Positions 1 through 8,928 are shown, counted from the first letter of the stretch. The stretch: 64,000 nt of DNA from Rugamonas brunnea (GCF_014042345.1 NZ_JACEZT010000009.1:62001-126000), one strand, 5' to 3'. A program made the numbers and translations. The notes: generated by a model from the letters alone, not told the origin.

Positions 1-74
1 GGCGCAGCCGCGATATGTTGTCACAGTGCACCAGCCAAATCCCCGCTGTGATATCCGTATGGAGCCCTGCACCC

Positions 75-938
75 ATGAAATACACTGCTCAGTCCCTGCA
101 TGTAGACCTGATCACGGCCGGCGCCTTGATGCTGACCGTCATCGCGCTGGCCCTGCTGTGGCGCCAGCGCCGTCTGCGCGCCGTGATGGAACGGTTGCAA
201 CAAGCGTTGGCGACCGAAGAACGGGCCCGCGCCTGGGCCGAGCAATCGGCGCTGGAACAGCGCACCCGCGTCGGCCAGTTGCTGGCACAGCAGGATGGTC
301 TGCTGGAAGCGGAGCGCCAACGCATCGCGCGCGATATCCATGACGACCTGGGGCAGAACCTGCTGGCCTTGAAGATGGATCTCGCCATCCTGAGCCGCGG
401 ACAGCCCCGCTTGCAGGCCCAGTTGCACCAGATCGAAGCCCACATCACCGCCAGCCTGAGCTCGCTGCGCGCCATCATCCATGACCTGCGGCCCGCAGCG
501 CTGGCGCACGGCCTGCGCAGCGCCGTCGAAAGCCAGGTCATCCAGTTCTCGCGCCTGAGCGGCATCGCTTGCCGGCTGGACGCCGACCAGCAGGTCTACA
601 GCGTGGCGCCGGGCGCCAAAGTGGACGCGGCGCTGTACCGGGTCCTGCAGGAATCGCTCAGCAATATCGCCCGTCACGCCAACGCCACCCAGGTCGAGAT
701 CGCACTGTGCCACCAACCCAGCCGCCTGACGCTGACGGTCAGCGACAACGGCGTCGGCCTGCCCGCCCGCCCGGCCCGTGACGGCAATGGCCTGAGCGGC
801 ATCGCCGACCGGGTTGCCCGTGCCGGCGGCCAGTTCCATGTAGACAGCCGGCCCGGCCAGGGTACGGCCCTGTCCATGTCCTTCCCGCTCGATGTCCCAG
901 CGCATCAAGCCGAACAACTGATTCCCGAAGCAAAATGA
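75..938 (+). CDS. Sensor histidine kinase, NarL-partner (HisKA_3) type
   Basis: A 287-residue membrane sensor kinase. One hydrophobic segment at about residues 12-28 is followed by a coiled coil (about 35-80). The HisKA_3 dimerisation/phosphoacceptor box RDIHDDLGQN has its likely phosphorylated His at residue 89, and a HATPase_c domain carries the DNGVGL and GNGLSG motifs. I chose the ATG at 75 because it sits about 10 nt after GGAG and directly precedes the membrane segment; an in-frame ATG at 15 would add 20 residues with no clear ribosome site. Kinases of this class phosphorylate LuxR/NarL-type response regulators, but no partner is in view, so it may lie upstream of the window. The stop overlaps the next start as ATGA, implying translational coupling with the cyclase gene. 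Confidence 0.85.
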   Translation: MKYTAQSLHVDLITAGALMLTVIALALLWRQRRLRAVMERLQQALATEERARAWAEQSALEQRTRVGQLLAQQDGLLEAERQRIARDIHDDLGQNLLALKMDLAILSRGQPRLQAQLHQIEAHITASLSSLRAIIHDLRPAALAHGLRSAVESQVIQFSRLSGIACRLDADQQVYSVAPGAKVDAALYRVLQESLSNIARHANATQVEIALCHQPSRLTLTVSDNGVGLPARPARDGNGLSGIADRVARAGGQFHVDSRPGQGTALSMSFPLDVPAHQAEQLIPEAK

Positions 939-2017
939 CAACCCTTTTCCACGAGCCGGCCGCCATGACCACACTCCAGGCATTACCCGCACAAGGATCG
1001 CCCATGAACAACCTTCAGAAAATCCAGCAGGTCATGGAATTCCCGCAAGCCGAACCGCAGCACGGCTTCGCGCTCAAGCTGATGGAATTGCTGGTCATCC
1101 CCACCTTCGTGATCGATGCCAGCGGCAAAGTGCTGATCTGGAACCGCGCCTGCGAACGGTTGACGGGCGTGCCGGCCTACGAAGTGCTGGGCACGGCCGA
1201 CCACTGGCGCAGTTTCTACAGCGAGCGCCGGCCGACGCTGGCGGACCTGGTGATCCAGGGCCGCACCGGCGAAGTGCGCTCACTGTATGACCAGCACGCC
1301 CACCGCAGCGACGGCGGCGACAACCTGTGCGCGGAAAACTGGTGCGAGATGCCGCGCGTGGGCAAGCGCCGCTACCTGGCCGTGGACGCCAGCCCCATCT
1401 ACGACGCCGAAGGCCGGCTGGTGGCGGTGGTCGAAACGCTGCGCGACATGACGGATGAAAAACGGGCCCAGGTAGCCCTGGAACAACTGGCCACACGCGA
1501 TGGCCTGACCAGCCTGGCCAACCGCCGCTGTTTCGACGACACCCTGGCGGCCGAGTGGCAGCGGGCGTTGCGCCAGCAGCAGCCGCTGTCGCTGCTGATG
1601 GTCGATGTCGACAACTTCAAGCAGTACAACGATGCCTACGGCCACCTGGGCGGCGACGAATGCCTGCAACGCATCGCCAACGCCGTGGCCAGCGAAATGC
1701 GGGCCAACGACCTCGTGGCCCGCTACGGCGGCGAGGAATTCGCCGTGATCTTGCCCAACCAGGCGCTGAAGGGCGCGGCCATCGTTGCCGAGCGCATCCG
1801 CTGCCGGGTCGAGCAATTGCACTTGCCCAACCTTGGCAGCGATGCCCACGTGGTGACGGTCAGCATCGGCGCGGCCACCGCCCTGCCCTCCGTGGACACC
1901 GATCCCAGCCAGTTAGTGGCGACGGCCGACTCGGCGCTGTACCGCGCCAAGCACATGGGCCGTAACCGCATCAGCCTGCCGTTGCAGGAGCTGGATCAAG
2001 CCGCGAACCGGGCCTGA
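935..2017 (+). CDS. PAS-GGDEF diguanylate cyclase
   Basis: Makes cyclic di-GMP from two GTP, by family. An N-terminal PAS domain (about residues 45-178, ending in the typical ETLRDMTDEK linker) is followed by a GGDEF domain (about 185-350). The active-site loop is GGEEF at 265-269. An RxxD inhibitory site (RAND, 256-259) lies five residues before it, so product inhibition is expected. No membrane segment or EAL domain is present, so it should be cytosolic. Its ATG overlaps the upstream kinase stop by 4 nt, which suggests that one signal feeds both proteins. A second in-frame Met at residue 11 or 24 could also be the start. Confidence 0.9.
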   Translation: MTTLFHEPAAMTTLQALPAQGSPMNNLQKIQQVMEFPQAEPQHGFALKLMELLVIPTFVIDASGKVLIWNRACERLTGVPAYEVLGTADHWRSFYSERRPTLADLVIQGRTGEVRSLYDQHAHRSDGGDNLCAENWCEMPRVGKRRYLAVDASPIYDAEGRLVAVVETLRDMTDEKRAQVALEQLATRDGLTSLANRRCFDDTLAAEWQRALRQQQPLSLLMVDVDNFKQYNDAYGHLGGDECLQRIANAVASEMRANDLVARYGGEEFAVILPNQALKGAAIVAERIRCRVEQLHLPNLGSDAHVVTVSIGAATALPSVDTDPSQLVATADSALYRAKHMGRNRISLPLQELDQAANRA

Positions 2018-2099
2018 TCAGCCGGATGGATGGGTAGTCTTCCTTGTGTCGGGCGGCGGCAACCCGGGTGCGGCGCCACCGTCCGATGTGGCGCCGTAT

Positions 2100-2663
2100 T
2101 CAGAACTCGCCGCGCGCGCCGCGTTCCAGCATCTTGTCGATGGTGGCCCGCATCTTGAGCGCCGACTCCCGCAGGTCCGGCGGCAGCTTGCGTCCCATGT
2201 GGATCAGCATGTCCATATTGAGGGTGTACAGCCACAGCCCGTCTTCCTTTTCCAGCAAGGTGATGCGGCAAGGCAGATAGGCGGCCATATGGGGGCTGAA
2301 GTCCACCATCTTGCGGGCGATCTCGGGACTGCAATACGAGTAGACCTTGAGGAAGCGCTGCGGCTGGCCCGTGCGGGCCCGCAACTCTTCCGACAGCGGC
2401 AACACGCCGACCTGCTTGACGCCATCCTCCAGCGCCACGCTCGCCAGCGCGTCTTCCACATCCTGCACCGAGACGCCCGGCCGCACCTTGCGCTCCCAGG
2501 TGGTGGCGGCGGCGATATCGCCATCCGCTTCGATCCAGCGATCCCAGATCTTCGACGCCTGCGCTCCGGCGCCGTCCTCCAGCTTGCCCATGGTGCGCAA
2601 CGTGCCGCAACCCGCCAGGCCGGCACACAGTACGACCACCGTCAGTAACGAAAACCCCCGCAC
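2100..2663 (-). CDS. DUF302-family lipoprotein
   Basis: A 187-residue predicted lipoprotein. A hydrophobic signal ends in the lipobox LAGC with Cys19 as the acylated residue. The C-terminal half carries features of DUF302 domains, notably the segment MAAYLPCRITLLEKEDG followed by an N-M-D-M stretch. The start is GTG at 2663, preceded by AGGAG about 5 nt upstream; no ATG fits. DUF302 proteins have no firmly assigned biochemical role, so function is open. It stands alone, convergent with the upstream cyclase gene. Confidence 0.75.
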   Translation of the reverse strand: MRGFSLLTVVVLCAGLAGCGTLRTMGKLEDGAGAQASKIWDRWIEADGDIAAATTWERKVRPGVSVQDVEDALASVALEDGVKQVGVLPLSEELRARTGQPQRFLKVYSYCSPEIARKMVDFSPHMAAYLPCRITLLEKEDGLWLYTLNMDMLIHMGRKLPPDLRESALKMRATIDKMLERGARGEF

Positions 2664-2847
2664 AGCTCCTCCGACTCAAACACAAAAGGGTGATACTAAA
2701 GCACTTGCGGCACTCAGGAGAAGACCTGCCGGCCGTTCTCTGCGATCGGCCGCCACGGCGCGATGCTGAACGCGGCCGGTCCCATGGTCCCGGCTGACCT
2801 TCAACCGGGACAAAGACCGCCCATGTTCCGAACCGTGCGGGGCGTGA

Positions 2848-3096
2848 TCAGCCAAACGGATTGGCGACCGTCTTCACGTCCGGTGGCGGCAAGGTAGAGG
2901 GCAAATCCTGCGCCTCCAGCCGGGCCACCACGTCGGTCAGCACCTTGAGCAAGGCGCGCGCATCGCGCAGGCCGGCCTGGTCGGCCGTCAGGTCGACATC
3001 ACCACTCAGGGTGATACGGTCCAACCGGTTTTCGATGCTCAGGTGGCCGATGTGCAGCACGTCGGCTTCATTGGCGTAAGGGACAAATTTCGTCAT
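2848..3096 (-). CDS. Small conserved hypothetical protein
   Basis: About 82 residues, acidic, no signal or membrane segment, ending in NPFG. I do not recognise a family. It looks real because its ATG overlaps the stop of the nuclease gene by one base (TGATG) and a GGAG ribosome site lies about 6 nt upstream inside the nuclease gene. A GTG one codon earlier would give a GTGA overlap instead. The tight coupling suggests a role linked to the exported nuclease, perhaps as a cytosolic inhibitor or chaperone, but this is only inference from position. Confidence 0.6.
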   Translation of the reverse strand: MTKFVPYANEADVLHIGHLSIENRLDRITLSGDVDLTADQAGLRDARALLKVLTDVVARLEAQDLPSTLPPPDVKTVANPFG

Positions 3097-3902
3097 CACA
3101 AGCTCCAGTCGTCACGTTTATCTTTGCGCGGCTTCACCTTGGGCAGGCGCAGCATCCGCTCCTTCTCGCTGGCCGACAGCGACGGCAGCAAGTTGATCCC
3201 CACCCGACGCTCCAGTTCCGCGATACTCAGCGTCTCATACTCGCTGGTGGATGCGTTGGCGATGAAATAAGCCGCCCCGGCGCGCTGGCGCGGGCTGTAG
3301 ACCAGCTTGTACAAGTGGCTGGGCACGAGTACGTTGCCGATCTTTTGCAGGTTACCACCGAGGAAGGCCGGGCCCGTGATCACGTACAGGTCGCCCTCCT
3401 TCTTCGCCATCTTGCGCACCGCGCCTTCGATGCCGGCCCACACATGACGGTTATTGTCGCCGTTTTGCGGCACCATGTTGGCCAGCGTGAAGCTTTCATG
3501 CTGGGTCTCGCGGTCCGGCATGTCGCCGTTGGGCGACATGTGGCCACGGTCGAACCCGCTGCGCGCGTAGTCGGACAGCTCGGCCCGCTGACCGGCCGGC
3601 AGTTGCGTCTCCGCATGGAACGAGTTTTCGCGCGACAGGCTTTGGGCGGCCGAGATGTTGTCGGCGGTCAAATGCTCAGCCGACCACAGCGGCGTGCGTG
3701 TGAGGCCGGAATGCATGACGCCAAACACGCCGTAGCACAACTCACGCGTGGCCGTGCTCATCTTCTCGTTGCGGATTTCGGGCATACGGCCATCGACGTA
3801 GTGGGCCGGGCAGGCCCCGGCCAATGCCAGACTGGAGACAAGGGAACCGCACGCAAAAACGGCGGCGGCCAGGGTTTTCTGGAGCAAACTGGGGTGATGC
3901 AT
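3096..3902 (-). CDS. Secreted DNA/RNA non-specific endonuclease
   Basis: A 268-residue beta-beta-alpha-metal endonuclease of the NUC1/Serratia nuclease family. The signature DRGHMSPNGD places the catalytic general-base His at residue 121. A downstream VPQNGDNNRHVW segment supplies the metal-ligand Asn region. A signal peptide with a hydrophobic core at about residues 9-29 and a likely cut near ALAGA points to the periplasm or outside of the cell. The ribosome site AAGGA lies just before the ATG. Likely roles are nutrient scavenging from DNA/RNA or extracellular DNA turnover. The downstream small gene is translationally coupled to it. Confidence 0.85.
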   Translation of the reverse strand: MHHPSLLQKTLAAAVFACGSLVSSLALAGACPAHYVDGRMPEIRNEKMSTATRELCYGVFGVMHSGLTRTPLWSAEHLTADNISAAQSLSRENSFHAETQLPAGQRAELSDYARSGFDRGHMSPNGDMPDRETQHESFTLANMVPQNGDNNRHVWAGIEGAVRKMAKKEGDLYVITGPAFLGGNLQKIGNVLVPSHLYKLVYSPRQRAGAAYFIANASTSEYETLSIAELERRVGINLLPSLSASEKERMLRLPKVKPRKDKRDDWSL

Positions 3903-3945
3903 GGTTCCTTCTTGAAAGTGCGAAAAAGTTCAGTGCCGCACTCTA

Positions 3946-4893
3946 TCAGACTGTCGCCATTTGCAACAAACGCCTGGCGTGCGCGGCCAGTTCCGTGCGC
4001 AAGCGGGGTGGATCGAGGATCTCGACCTCGAACGGTACGGAAGCCAACTGGCGCGCCAGCCAGGCCAGGTCGTCGGACTGGTTGTGCAGCAGCACGCCGC
4101 CGGCGCACTGCTCAAACACGCCGATGGTTTCCATCAACGCCCGCCTTGCCGTCCCGATATCGGTCTTCAACAGCACCGTGGCCGGGAATGCGCGCGGCAG
4201 CGATGCGACAGATAGCCGCAGGTGGGCCAGCGCATCAAAACCGGTTGGCCGGACGAAGTTGCCCGGCACAGGCCTGGCATCGATAATGCGGTCCAGCCTG
4301 AACGTGCGCATGTCGCTGCGCAAGTGGCACCACCCCACGGCATACCAGTTGCCAAGGTAATACGCGAGGCCATACGCATCGACGTCACGTGCCGTGTCCT
4401 CGCCGCCGGCCCGGTAGCGCACATGCACGCGCTGGCCACGCTGGGCCGCGGCGCTCAGCACCACCAACGCATCGTTATCGCGCGGCGCGCTGCCGGCCGC
4501 CAGATCCAGCCGTACCGTCTCATCCAGTGCGCTCACCCGTTGCTTGAGCCCGTCGGGCATGATGCGCGCCAATTTGGCCTGGGCGCTGGCCACGGCCGGC
4601 GCGGCCTCGGCCAAACCGAGGCTGCGGGCCGCCAGCAAGCCCAACGACAGGGCCAGCGCCTCGTCATCCGTGAACATCATGGGCGGCAACTTGAAACCAG
4701 CCATCAAGGCATAGCCGCCGTGGCGGCCACGCTCGCTCGTGATCGGGATGCCTATCTGTTCCAGCATCACGATGTAGCGGCGCAGCGTGCGGCCGTCCAC
4801 CTCAAGCCGGCGCGCCATCTCGGCGCCGCTGATCCGGCCGTGGCTTTGCAGCAGTTCCAGTACTGCCAATACGCGGGTGGTGGGATGGTACAT
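3946..4893 (-). CDS. YafY-type HTH/WYL-domain transcriptional regulator
   Basis: A 315-residue regulator. An N-terminal winged helix-turn-helix (residues 1-60, with GRISGAEMARRLEVDGRTLR) is followed by a WYL domain (about 135-215, containing AYGLAYYLGNWYAVGW and RTFRLDRI) and a C-terminal extension. WYL domains often sense nucleotides or other ligands. It is transcribed away from a LysE-family exporter across about 97 bp that contain an inverted repeat, the usual arrangement for a regulator of its divergent neighbour. Its ligand cannot be told from sequence. Confidence 0.85.
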   Translation of the reverse strand: MYHPTTRVLAVLELLQSHGRISGAEMARRLEVDGRTLRRYIVMLEQIGIPITSERGRHGGYALMAGFKLPPMMFTDDEALALSLGLLAARSLGLAEAAPAVASAQAKLARIMPDGLKQRVSALDETVRLDLAAGSAPRDNDALVVLSAAAQRGQRVHVRYRAGGEDTARDVDAYGLAYYLGNWYAVGWCHLRSDMRTFRLDRIIDARPVPGNFVRPTGFDALAHLRLSVASLPRAFPATVLLKTDIGTARRALMETIGVFEQCAGGVLLHNQSDDLAWLARQLASVPFEVEILDPPRLRTELAAHARRLLQMATV

Positions 4894-4905
4894 CTCGCAA
4901 CGATA

Positions 4906-4929
4906 GCAGATTATCAGGGCGGAATCTGC
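4906..4929. promoter_or_regulatory. Inverted repeat, candidate WYL-regulator operator
   Basis: GCAGATT and AATCTGC form a 7-bp inverted repeat with a 10-nt spacer in the shared upstream region of the WYL regulator and the LysE exporter. Position suggests an operator for one or both genes. Assignment to the regulator is inference. Confidence 0.35.
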
Positions 4930-4990
4930 CCTATATACGGATTACATTAGTCCATCGCCGTTGCGAACGGCTCATCTCAGGAGCGGGAAA

Positions 4991-5626
4991 ATGTCGCAAA
5001 CCAATACTCTATGGCTGTATTTTCTGGTGGTCTTCGGCGTGGTGCTGCTGCCGGGACTGGACATGGCGTTCGTCATGGGCAGTTCCCTGCTGGGAGGCAG
5101 GCGCAGCGGCATGGCGGCCGTGGGCGGCATCATCGCCGGCGGATTCTGCCACTTGTGCATGGGCGCGCTGGGCGTGGCCGTGGTCCTGCAATGGTGGCCG
5201 GGCCTGTTCCGCGCCATGCTGCTGGGCGGCGCGCTGTATATCGCCTGGCTGGGCTGGACCTTGTTGGGCGCCAACAGCGTCCTGTTGCCCACGCCTGAAC
5301 AGCAGCGCGCGTCGGAAAGCATGATTTTCCGGCGCGCCATGATCACCAGCTTACTCAATCCCAAGGCCTACCTGTTCATGCTGGCCATCTTCCCCCAGTT
5401 CCTGCGACCCGGGCAAGGGCCGCTGTGGGTGCAATCGGGCGTGCTGGGCGCGATCACGGCGTTGACCCAGGCGGCCGTGTATGGCGCCCTCGCCTTCGCG
5501 GCCAGCGGCGCCAGCGGCTGGTTCGAACGTCATCCGGGCGCGGCGGTGGTGGTGGCCCGCGTCATGGGCATGCTGCTGCTGGCCACCGCCTTGCTGAGTG
5601 CTTACCAGGCGTGGCGCATGGTTTGA
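4991..5626 (+). CDS. LysE/RhtB-family amino-acid exporter
   Basis: A 211-residue inner-membrane protein with about six hydrophobic segments. The N-terminal pattern (FGVVLLPGLDMAFVMGSS) and the central SLLNPKAYLFMLAIFPQF motif are typical of the LysE/RhtB translocator family, which exports amino acids and their analogues. The ATG at 4991 follows an AGGAGCGGG ribosome site. It is divergent from the WYL regulator, which may control it, and is followed by a strong terminator. The substrate cannot be told. Confidence 0.88.
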   Translation: MSQTNTLWLYFLVVFGVVLLPGLDMAFVMGSSLLGGRRSGMAAVGGIIAGGFCHLCMGALGVAVVLQWWPGLFRAMLLGGALYIAWLGWTLLGANSVLLPTPEQQRASESMIFRRAMITSLLNPKAYLFMLAIFPQFLRPGQGPLWVQSGVLGAITALTQAAVYGALAFAASGASGWFERHPGAAVVVARVMGMLLLATALLSAYQAWRMV

Positions 5627-5650
5627 GCGCCTCGCATTGCCAATAAAAAA

Positions 5651-5690
5651 GGGCCGGACGCGAAGATTCGCGACCGGCCCAACTTTTTTT
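5651..5690. terminator. Intrinsic terminator after the LysE-family exporter
   Basis: GGGCCGG and CCGGCCC arms (5651-5657 and 5674-5680), with an inner CGCGAA/TTCGCG extension, are followed by seven T residues (5684-5690). An A tract before the left arm makes it potentially bidirectional. Confidence 0.85.
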
Positions 5691-6003
5691 ATTATTGGGA
5701 GTGCAGGTGACTCCGGCCACGGTAACCGGGTCAGCCTTTGTTTTTCTTGTTATTCGATACCAGGCTTTCCTAGTTGCAATCAAGAAAGCCATATTGGCGG
5801 TATGGCAAGACAGTAGCGTTCAGTGTAGCGCGCTTTCGGCCGGAACTGTCACGAAATCTCTCGGTTTGTTCCAAACAACAACAGTCGGCCAGACAAAAGG
5901 CGACCACCGCCCCAAAAATAATCAGCAATCTTGCCAGTGGCGTAACGGCAAGAAAAGAGGATAATGCGGGCACCCCCACTTTATTGACGAGAAGCGGACT
6001 ACC
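5691..6003. promoter_or_regulatory. Gene-free upstream region of the aldehyde dehydrogenase
   Basis: No convincing coding sequence. It holds an inverted repeat, CTTGCC-N11-GGCAAG (5930-5952), about 50 nt before the start codon, which could be an operator. The stretch is more AT-rich than the flanking genes, consistent with a promoter. I see no other structure. Confidence 0.4.
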
Positions 6004-7434
6004 ATGAAACACAACTATATCAACGACGCATGGGTCGAAGGAGCGAGCTCTGCTGCCAACATCAATCCCTCCAACACGGACGACGTGATTGGCCACTACG
6101 CCCAGGCCGATGCGCAACAGGCGCAACTGGCGATCGCGGCAGCGGCCGCCGCCGCGCCGGGCTGGGCCTTGTCCAACGTCCAACTGCGCGCCGACGCGCT
6201 CGACAAGATCGGTAGCGAAATCCTGGCCCGCAAGGAAGAGCTGGGCACCCTGCTGTCGCGCGAGGAAGGCAAGACCAAGCCCGAAGGCATAGGCGAAGCG
6301 GCCCGCGCCGGCGCCATTTTCAAATTCTTTGCCCAGGAATGCCTGCGCTTGCGCGGCGACAAGCTGCCGTCCGTGCGCCCCAACCTGGACGTGGAAATCA
6401 CGCGTGAGCCGGTCGGTGTGGTCGGCATCATCGCGCCCTGGAACTTCCCGATCGCCATCCCGGCCTGGAAAATCGCCCCGGCCCTGGCCTATGGCAACTG
6501 CGTGCTGCTCAAGCCGGCCGAACTGGTGCCGGGCAGTGCTTGGGCGCTGGCCGAGATCATCAGCCGCGCCGGCCTGCCGCCGGGCGTGTTCAACCTCGTG
6601 ATGGGACGCGGCAGCGTGGTCGGCCAGGCCTTCCTGAATGACCGCCGCGTGAACGCGATCAGCTTCACCGGCTCCGTGGCCACCGGTGGCAAAGTCGCGC
6701 AGGCGGCCATGACGCGCATGGCCAAGGTGCAGATCGAGATGGGCGGCAAGAATCCGCTGGTGGTGCTGAATGATGCCGACCTGGCCACGGCCGTCAACTG
6801 CGCCGTGCAAGGGTCGTTCTACTCGACCGGCCAGCGTTGCACCGCGTCGAGCCGCCTGATCGTGGAAAAAGGCATCTACCCTGCCTTCGTGGCCGCGGTG
6901 AAGGAAAAACTGGCCGCGCTGACCATCGGCGACGCGCTGGCGGCCGGCACCGACATCGGTCCCGTGGTGGACGCCAGCCAGCTGGAACAAGACCTGGAGT
7001 ACATCCGCATCGGCCAGGATGAAGGCGCCACGCTGGCCTTCGGCGGCGAACGCGTGTCCTGCGCCACGCCCGGCTTCTTCCTGCGTCCCGCGCTGTTCAC
7101 CGATTGCAGCAACGACATGCGCATCAGCCGCGAGGAAATCTTCGGCCCGGTGGCCAGTGTGATCCCTGCCGACAGCTATGAACACGCGCTGGCCCTCGCC
7201 AACGACACGGAATTCGGCCTGTCGAGCGGCATCTGCACCACCTCGCTCAAGCACGCGACCCACTTCAAGCGACACGCGCAAGCCGGCATGGTGATGCTGA
7301 ACGTGCCGACGGCAGGCGTGGACTACCACGTGCCGTTCGGCGGCACCAAGGGTTCCAGCTACGGTTCGCGCGAACAGGGCACGTACGCCGCCGAGTTCTT
7401 CACCACCGTGAAAACGACCTACTGCGGCGTTTGA
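6004..7434 (+). CDS. NAD(P)-dependent aldehyde dehydrogenase
   Basis: A 476-residue ALDH-superfamily enzyme that oxidises an aldehyde to its carboxylate. The catalytic features are present: oxyanion Asn147 in PWNFPIAIPAWK, general-base Glu245 in EMGGKNP, and nucleophile Cys279 in GQRCTASSR. Overall the sequence resembles alpha-ketoglutaric semialdehyde (2,5-dioxovalerate) dehydrogenases of pentose and hexuronic-acid pathways, but neighbouring sugar genes are absent, so the substrate is uncertain. It appears to be a single-gene unit, with a hairpin element directly after its stop. Confidence 0.85.
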   Translation: MKHNYINDAWVEGASSAANINPSNTDDVIGHYAQADAQQAQLAIAAAAAAAPGWALSNVQLRADALDKIGSEILARKEELGTLLSREEGKTKPEGIGEAARAGAIFKFFAQECLRLRGDKLPSVRPNLDVEITREPVGVVGIIAPWNFPIAIPAWKIAPALAYGNCVLLKPAELVPGSAWALAEIISRAGLPPGVFNLVMGRGSVVGQAFLNDRRVNAISFTGSVATGGKVAQAAMTRMAKVQIEMGGKNPLVVLNDADLATAVNCAVQGSFYSTGQRCTASSRLIVEKGIYPAFVAAVKEKLAALTIGDALAAGTDIGPVVDASQLEQDLEYIRIGQDEGATLAFGGERVSCATPGFFLRPALFTDCSNDMRISREEIFGPVASVIPADSYEHALALANDTEFGLSSGICTTSLKHATHFKRHAQAGMVMLNVPTAGVDYHVPFGGTKGSSYGSREQGTYAAEFFTTVKTTYCGV

Positions 7435-7441
7435 GAGCAAT

Positions 7442-7486
7442 CGGTCGTCAGCAGGGTCAGCCCCCAGGGTCTGCCCCTGGCGACCG
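7442..7486. repeat. GGGTCAG-type palindromic element, possible terminator
   Basis: CGGTCG and CGACCG arms (7442-7447, 7481-7486) enclose an imperfect inner palindrome made of GGGTCAGCCCCC and AGGGTCTGCCCC. The element follows the aldehyde dehydrogenase stop by 8 nt. It resembles elements at 28824-28888 and 35582-35605. It lacks a T tract, so it may act as a transcript stabiliser rather than a classic terminator. Confidence 0.5.
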
Positions 7487-7494
7487 CGCCGGCG

Positions 7495-7836
7495 TCAGCG
7501 TAGCCGCGCGTCGAGTGCCTCCAGCACCCCCTTGCGTTTCTTGTGCCGCGCCTCGTGCGTGCGCACGCGCCGCAGCTCGGACGGCGATAAGCCGTCGAGC
7601 TGCCGCTGCACCTGCTCGGCCGTCAGTTCCTCGTAATTGACGATGGGCAGGCTGCGCTCGGGCGCCGTCGCGCGGTGGGCCTGCTCGGCCTCCGTTTCGC
7701 CGGACGCGGCGCGCTGCTTGTTGACGATGCGGGCCGCCACTTCCTCCTCACGGCCCGGGTAACGGCCTTCCTGCTGGAACTTGTGTTCCAGCTCCTTGTA
7801 TTCGCGCTCCCGCTTGGCATTCGCTCCTTTGGGCAT
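7495..7836 (-). CDS. Small charged conserved protein (plasmid-stabilisation-like)
   Basis: About 113 residues, very rich in Arg, Lys and Glu. The N-terminus MPKGANAKREREYKELEH, with GREEEVAARIVNKQRA further on, matches a widespread proteobacterial family often labelled plasmid stabilisation protein on thin evidence. The C-terminal part has an HEARHKKRKGVLEAL segment. I chose the ATG at 7836 because GGGAGGTG lies about 6 nt upstream. No membrane or signal segment. Function unknown; nucleic-acid binding is plausible from composition only. Confidence 0.7.
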   Translation of the reverse strand: MPKGANAKREREYKELEHKFQQEGRYPGREEEVAARIVNKQRAASGETEAEQAHRATAPERSLPIVNYEELTAEQVQRQLDGLSPSELRRVRTHEARHKKRKGVLEALDARLR

Positions 7837-7941
7837 GACGCACCTCCCTCGCAATCGACCGGGAAGCCACCATGCTAAGCGATCGTCACGCGCGCCGGCG
7901 CACCGCAGGGCGCGCCGGCGCGGGTAGCTCAGCCGGTCAAA

Positions 7942-8928
7942 TCACAGCTGGTCGATCCAGGCGGCCAGTTGCGGCGCGCCGAAGGTGGGGTCGGCCGCGA
8001 CGATCTGGCAGCGCAGCACGGCGCCATCGGCCGAGAGCTGCATGGCGTGACCACGGCGGCCCAGCCACAGCAGGCAAGCCAGCCACGCGGCGTGGGTGGC
8101 CGACGGCGCGGCTTGGGTCGGCAGCGACAGGAATTCCATCAGCGTGGCCGGCTGCACGAACATGCCGCGCGACGGGCCGGTCGCCTCGAAGGTGGGACCG
8201 AAGAATTCCGCCAGCAGCAGCAGGACCTGCTCCGGCTCGTTGCTCGGGCAGCGTTGCTCGATGCGGGCCAGCTGGACACGCACGGCATCGCCCAGTGTGG
8301 CGCAACGCATCACTTCCGATCCCGTCAGGTCGGAGAAATCGAACATCAGCCAGTCCGGCTCCATCCCTTCAAGGCCCGCGCACATGGCGGCTGCCAGGCT
8401 CGCTTCCACGGCCACGTGGGCGCCCCGGTCGCTCAGGCCGGCGCACAGCGTGTACAGCATGGCGACCCGGTTGGCCAGCGTCTGCCGCTGCCGCACCAGC
8501 AGCTTTTCCCGCAGCAGCTGGTTGTGGTCCTTGCGCAGCTGGGCCATGTCCAGCGCCTGCTTGAGTTCCATGCGCAGCGCGGAAATATCCCACGGCTTCT
8601 GGATGTAGCGGTGGATCTGGCCCTGGTTGACGGCTTCGACCGTCTGTTCCAGCTCGGAATACGCGGTGGTCAGGATGCGCACCACATGGGGATGCTTGTC
8701 CCAGGCGTAGAACAGCAATTCATTACCGTTGGCGCCGGGCATGCGCTGATCGGATACCAGCACGGCCAGCGTGTCCGAATGCGCATCGAGCAACCGCTTG
8801 CCCTCCTCGACCGACTCGGCCGTGATGACGTTGGCCAGCGCGCCCAGGGCACGCTGGAAATATTTGAGGGCGGTCGCTTCATCGTCGACATACAGAATGG
8901 TCGGTGCCTGCGCTGCGGGATCGCTCAT
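7942..8928 (-). CDS. phcQ: PhcQ-like response regulator
   Basis: A 328-residue protein. The N-terminal receiver domain (about 10-125) has acidic residues in YVDDE, phosphoacceptor Asp60 in LVSDQRMPG and a conserved Lys in QKPWD. The C-terminal 200 residues form a non-DNA-binding region I cannot assign. Start ATG at 8928 follows AAGGAACTTGT and overlaps the phcR-like stop as ATGA. Being last in a phcB-S-R-Q order identifies it as the PhcQ equivalent, which in Ralstonia takes part in quorum-sensing signalling to the LysR regulator PhcA. Its own output is unclear from sequence. Confidence 0.8.
   Translation of the reverse strand: MSDPAAQAPTILYVDDEATALKYFQRALGALANVITAESVEEGKRLLDAHSDTLAVLVSDQRMPGANGNELLFYAWDKHPHVVRILTTAYSELEQTVEAVNQGQIHRYIQKPWDISALRMELKQALDMAQLRKDHNQLLREKLLVRQRQTLANRVAMLYTLCAGLSDRGAHVAVEASLAAAMCAGLEGMEPDWLMFDFSDLTGSEVMRCATLGDAVRVQLARIEQRCPSNEPEQVLLLLAEFFGPTFEATGPSRGMFVQPATLMEFLSLPTQAAPSATHAAWLACLLWLGRRGHAMQLSADGAVLRCQIVAADPTFGAPQLAAWIDQL

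Noticed and set aside
5770..7440. Long minus-strand frame opposite the aldehyde dehydrogenase
   Set aside because: Shadow of the dehydrogenase coding bias; no family resemblance.
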